NCBI GenBank assembly: GCA_035553375.1
Contig: DATNCY010000264.1
Span: 1 to 64,000, forward strand
Length of the DNA: 64,000 bases
Direction of reading: 5' to 3'
From: JAJPHU01 sp035553375
GTDB taxonomy: Bacteria; Planctomycetota; Planctomycetia; Gemmatales; Gemmataceae
Positions 60,894 to 64,000 of the stretch are shown here, piece after piece. A program made the translations under genes and the position numbers. Under the pieces are notes generated by a model that made no database searches, was not told where the DNA came from, and worked only from the letters and a program-made list of their open reading frames with translations. Within the stretch, counting starts at the first letter, position 1. Every line of letters begins with the position of its first letter.

Positions 60894-61460
60894 GTGGCGA
60901 AGAAGAATCAACCTGTTCCGGTTTCTGATGACCAGATGGAGGAGAAGGTCCACATCATTCGTGGCCATCGGGTGATGCTGGATTCCGACCTTGCTCGGCT
61001 ATACGAAACCACAACGATGGCACTCAACCAAGCGGTCAAGCGCAACAGAAAAAGATTTCCCGAAGATTTTGCGTTTCAGCTTACCCCACAAGAACTTAGA
61101 GACTTGAAATCACAATCTGTGATATCAAGTTCTGGTCATGGCGGTCGGCGGTCGCCACCTTGGGTGTTCACGGAACATGGCGTTGCCATGCTCTCCGGGG
61201 TGCTTCATTCGCGGATCGCCGTCCAGATGAGTATCGAGATCATTCGAGTCTTTGTGCGTCTTCGACGTTTGCTTGCCACGCCAGGCGAATTAGTTGCTCA
61301 ATTGCAGAAGCTGGCCGAGACTGTCCAGTTACACGACGAGCAAATCAAGGTCATAACCGATGTCTTACGTCATTTAATGCAGCCGCCGCCCGTGTCCACC
61401 AAAGGCCGCATTGGATTTCAAGTTCCCGAATCACCGAATGCCGAAGACACCAAGGAGTAA
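60894..61460 (+). CDS. ORF6N-domain DNA-binding protein
   Basis: A 188-residue protein. The N-terminus has the ORF6N domain: IIRGHRVMLDSDLARLYETT, ALNQAVKRNRKRFPEDFAFQ and PWVFTEHGVAMLSGVLHS. This phage-associated domain (KilA-N relative) binds DNA and is found in phages and mobile elements. The C-terminal 60 residues are a coiled-coil-like tail. GAGAGGAG precedes the start. It is likely an acquired gene lying between DUF1553 and DUF1501. Confidence 0.88.
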   Translation: MAKKNQPVPVSDDQMEEKVHIIRGHRVMLDSDLARLYETTTMALNQAVKRNRKRFPEDFAFQLTPQELRDLKSQSVISSSGHGGRRSPPWVFTEHGVAMLSGVLHSRIAVQMSIEIIRVFVRLRRLLATPGELVAQLQKLAETVQLHDEQIKVITDVLRHLMQPPPVSTKGRIGFQVPESPNAEDTKE

Positions 61461-61465
61461 TCCCC

Positions 61466-62920
61466 ATGAACCCGTTCGACGAATACGGTCGCCACATCAC
61501 GCGGCGCTACTTTTTCCGTCAAGGCTCGCACGCCCTCGGCACGGCGGCGCTCGCCTCCCTGTTGGGTGCCGACCGCGCTCAAGCGGCCAGCGGGCACGAT
61601 GACGCCGCTGCCAAACCGCATTTTCCCGGCAAGGCCAAGAACGTGATTTATCTGCACATGGTCGGCGGACCACCGCAGATGGACCTCTACGACTACAAGC
61701 CGAAAATGGGCGAGTGGTTCGATAAGGATCTACCCGATTCCGTCCGCATGGGGCAGCGGCTGACGACCATGACCAGCGGCCAAAAGCGCTTCCCCATCGC
61801 GCCGTCAAAGTTCAAGTTTGCCCGGCACGGCAAGTCGGGCATGTGGGTTTCCGAATTGCTGCCGCAGACGGCCAAGATGGTCGATGACATGTGTTTCATC
61901 CGCAGCATGTACACCGAAGCCATCAACCACGAACCGGCCATCACCTTCATGCAGACCGGCAATCAAGTCACCGGCCGGCCCTGCCTCGGCGCCTGGGTGT
62001 CTTACGGATTGGGTTCACTCAACAGCAATCTGCCGACGTTCGTGGTGTTGGTCGCCAAGCCGAGCAACACCGAGCAGGTGCAGGCCATCTCGGCGCGGTT
62101 GTGGTCATCGGGCTACCTGTCCGGCGAACACTCCGGCGTTTCCTTCCGCACCGCCGGCGATCCCATCCTGTACATCAACAATCCTCCCGGCGTGTCCAGT
62201 GATGTACGCCGCAAAACGCTCGATGGTTTGAAGGCGCTCAACGAAATGAACTATCGCGCCATCGGCGATCCGGAGACGCACACGCGCATTCAGCAATACG
62301 AAATGGCCTTCCGTATGCAGGCCAGCGTCCCCGATCTGACCGACCTGGCGAAAGAACCGGAATCGACGTTCAAGCTGTACGGCGATGCGTCGAAGAAGCC
62401 GGGCACGTTCGCCAATACCGCGCTGCTGGCCCGCCGCATGGTCGAGCGCGGCGTGCGTTTCGTGCAGATTTATCACAACAACTGGGACACGCACGGCAAC
62501 GTCGCCGGCCGGCTGCCCGATCAGTGCCGTGACGTGGATCAGGCGTGTTACGGCCTCATTCAAGATCTGAAAAGAAAGGGATTGTACGATTCGACACTGG
62601 TCATCTGGGGCGGCGAGTTTGGCCGAACGATTTATTCGCAGGGCGGATTGACGAAGCAAAACTATGGCCGCGATCATCACCCGCGCTGCTTCACGATGTG
62701 GATGGCCGGTGGCGGTTCGCGTCCGGGTGCCATTCACGGCGAGACCGATGATTTCTCGTACAACATCGTCAAGGATCCGGTCCATATCCGCGATTTCCAT
62801 GCTACCGTGTTGAAATTACTGGGCTTCGATCATCAGCGCTTCACCTATCGCTATCAGGGACTGGATCAGAAATTGACCGGCGTGGAACCGGCGAAGGTTA
62901 TCAAGGATCTGCTGGCGTGA
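61466..62920 (+). CDS. DUF1501-family exported protein
   Basis: A 484-residue protein of the DUF1501 (sulfatase-like fold) family. The Tat-like start is ITRRYFFRQGSHALGTAALA; the conserved parts include NVIYLHMVGGPPQMDLYDYKP, WVSELLPQTAKMVDDMCFIR, NNWDTHGN and GGEFGRTIYSQG with GRDHHPRCFTMWMAGGG, holding the metal-binding residues. It normally follows DUF1553 directly; here it lies 1.4 kb later. The start is set by AAGGAG eight bases before the ATG at 61466. Confidence 0.92.
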   Translation: MNPFDEYGRHITRRYFFRQGSHALGTAALASLLGADRAQAASGHDDAAAKPHFPGKAKNVIYLHMVGGPPQMDLYDYKPKMGEWFDKDLPDSVRMGQRLTTMTSGQKRFPIAPSKFKFARHGKSGMWVSELLPQTAKMVDDMCFIRSMYTEAINHEPAITFMQTGNQVTGRPCLGAWVSYGLGSLNSNLPTFVVLVAKPSNTEQVQAISARLWSSGYLSGEHSGVSFRTAGDPILYINNPPGVSSDVRRKTLDGLKALNEMNYRAIGDPETHTRIQQYEMAFRMQASVPDLTDLAKEPESTFKLYGDASKKPGTFANTALLARRMVERGVRFVQIYHNNWDTHGNVAGRLPDQCRDVDQACYGLIQDLKRKGLYDSTLVIWGGEFGRTIYSQGGLTKQNYGRDHHPRCFTMWMAGGGSRPGAIHGETDDFSYNIVKDPVHIRDFHATVLKLLGFDHQRFTYRYQGLDQKLTGVEPAKVIKDLLA

Positions 62921-62933
62921 ACGGGAGCGATCC

Positions 62934-63908
62934 ATGTTTCGACCTCTCTGCACAACGGGGCTGGTAGTCCTCAGTCTGTTTCCGGGACTGCCGGCCCCGG
63001 CGCGGGAACGCGATGCGACCGAACAAAAAGCGATCGCTTATGTCGAAAAAATCGAAGGGCGAGTCGAAATAGATCGCGATAAACCGGAAAAACCGGTGAT
63101 CGGCGTCGATCTCGTCGGCTGCAAGTTGCCCGAAGGCACACTCGCCCGCTTGGGCGTCTTCAAGAAACTGCAACGGCTGAACCTCGGACAGACGGCCATC
63201 GCCGATGCGGAGTTGACTCCGCTCAAGGGATTCACGGCGCTGGAAACATTGGAGTTGTCCGGCACGTCGATTACCGATAAGGGACTTGCCCATCTCGAAG
63301 ATTTGCCCCGGCTGCACACGTTGGGTTTGCGCGGCGATGCCATCCGCGACGCGGGCCTCGTCGCCCTCAAAAAGCTGCCGAAACTGCAACATCTCGATCT
63401 CAGCGATACCGGAATCAGCGATAAGGGACTGGCGCATTTGCGTGGACTCCACGAGTTACGCTCGCTATCTCTGTACCACACCGCGATCACCGATGCGGGT
63501 ATTATCTACTTGAAGGACATGAAAAATATTCAAATATTGAGCCTGCCGCAGACACGGATCACGGACGCGGCCCTGACGCATCTGGCCGGGTTGAAGGAAT
63601 TGCGCACGCTGTCCTTGAGCAGCACGGATGTGAAAGGCGTGGGACTGACGCACCTGAAGGAACTGTCGCGTTTGCAATCGCTGGGACTGGCGAATACGCC
63701 GATCACTGACGCGGGGCTGGCAGCCGTGAAGGATCTCGGCAAGCTGCAACAGCTTTACCTCACTGGGACGAAGATCACCGACAAGGGATTGGTTCATCTC
63801 AAAGGGTTGACGCATTTACGGCAGTTGGACCTCGGCAACACCAAGGTCAGCGAGGCCGGCATCGCCGACCTTCGCAAGACCTTGCCCAAGGTCAACGTGC
63901 TGCATTGA
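62934..63908 (+). CDS. exported leucine-rich repeat protein
   Basis: A 324-residue protein with a signal peptide (LVVLSLFPGLPAPA) and about ten LRR units of roughly 24 residues in residues 60-320, of the type LxxLxLxxTxITDxGLxxL. This is the cysteine-free bacterial LRR class common in planctomycetes. GGAG precedes the start. It starts 13 bases after the DUF1501 stop, so belongs to the same operon. A protein-binding role is likely. Confidence 0.88.
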   Translation: MFRPLCTTGLVVLSLFPGLPAPARERDATEQKAIAYVEKIEGRVEIDRDKPEKPVIGVDLVGCKLPEGTLARLGVFKKLQRLNLGQTAIADAELTPLKGFTALETLELSGTSITDKGLAHLEDLPRLHTLGLRGDAIRDAGLVALKKLPKLQHLDLSDTGISDKGLAHLRGLHELRSLSLYHTAITDAGIIYLKDMKNIQILSLPQTRITDAALTHLAGLKELRTLSLSSTDVKGVGLTHLKELSRLQSLGLANTPITDAGLAAVKDLGKLQQLYLTGTKITDKGLVHLKGLTHLRQLDLGNTKVSEAGIADLRKTLPKVNVLH

Positions 63909-63925
63909 CCGCCATCACGAGGAAG

Positions 63926-63980
63926 CGGCGGCGTCCGTTCCCGGCGACGGTTTGCGTTTCCGCCGGCGGACGCCGCCGCG
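63926..63980 (+). terminator. GC-rich hairpin at the end of the LRR operon
   Basis: Perfect 13-base outer arms (63926-63938, 63968-63980) and an inner 6-base pair (CCGGCG/CGCCGG). It follows the LRR gene by 17 bases, so may end transcription, although only GTTT follows, not a T-run. Nothing else is seen to the window's end. Confidence 0.5.
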
Positions 63981-64000
63981 TTTGGTGCAGGGCGGCAGCG

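Overview
This 64 kb window of GC-rich DNA looks like a chromosome segment of a planctomycete, most likely from the Gemmata-type families. Evidence includes a PSCyt1/DUF1549/DUF1553 protein paired with a DUF1501 protein, the planctomycete surface-protein N-terminus (LEALEDRVTPT), several ECF-type sigma factors, Uma2-family proteins, TPR-sulfotransferase and TPR-OGT proteins, a Gfo/Idh/MocA oxidoreductase with a Tat signal, WD40 and LRR proteins, and a Sua5-phosphatase fusion. I recognised no rRNA, tRNA or CRISPR array. The taxonomic call is inference from gene families.

Layout. 0-3 kb: an IS110-family transposase with a long 5' leader, then a small exported protein. 3-8 kb (mostly minus): WD40 protein, secreted PHP/CehA-like metallohydrolase, DUF418 membrane protein. 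8-13 kb (plus): a DevB-DevC-DevC-DevA-type exporter whose ATPase carries a C-terminal cyclic-nucleotide-binding domain. 13-16.6 kb (minus): an operon of a carboxymuconolactone-decarboxylase-like protein, an SDR and a GH127 enzyme. 17-22.4 kb: SRPBCC protein and deaminase, EI24/CysZ-like membrane protein, ECF sigma factor, then a divergent pair of a double-YHS lipoprotein and a SufR-like regulator around a palindromic operator, and an orphan HTH antitoxin. 22.5-25.7 kb: a fused NirB-NirD nitrite reductase interrupted in frame by two dispersed repeats. 25.9-26.6 kb: a REP-associated (IS200-like) transposase between 63-bp inverted repeats. 26.6-32 kb: a Ser/Thr kinase and, divergently, four membrane-anchored proteins, three sharing a GK-x-L-x-F-x-N-L N-terminus. 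32-38 kb: MnmA; a sigma / membrane protein / STN-WD40 operon; a Sua5-arginine-phosphatase fusion with RpiB. 38.4-41 kb: UbiA-type prenyltransferase and two divergent Uma2 proteins. 41-55 kb: Gfo/Idh/MocA oxidoreductase, TPR-sulfotransferase, a glycine-rich surface protein, TPR-OGT glycosyltransferase, carbamoyltransferase and a DUF4129 protein, possibly a surface-modification neighbourhood. 55-64 kb: a sigma-like protein with a signal-like N-terminus, a GntR regulator, DUF1553, SMI1/KNR4, ORF6N, DUF1501 and LRR proteins.

The strongest structural theme is the density of dispersed palindromic repeats. More than a dozen hairpins of a few families lie between genes, and several copies have been absorbed into coding sequence (NirB twice, the DUF1553 linker, the GntR C-terminus and the next gene's signal peptide). 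Functional assignments come from motif recognition by eye; no database search was run.
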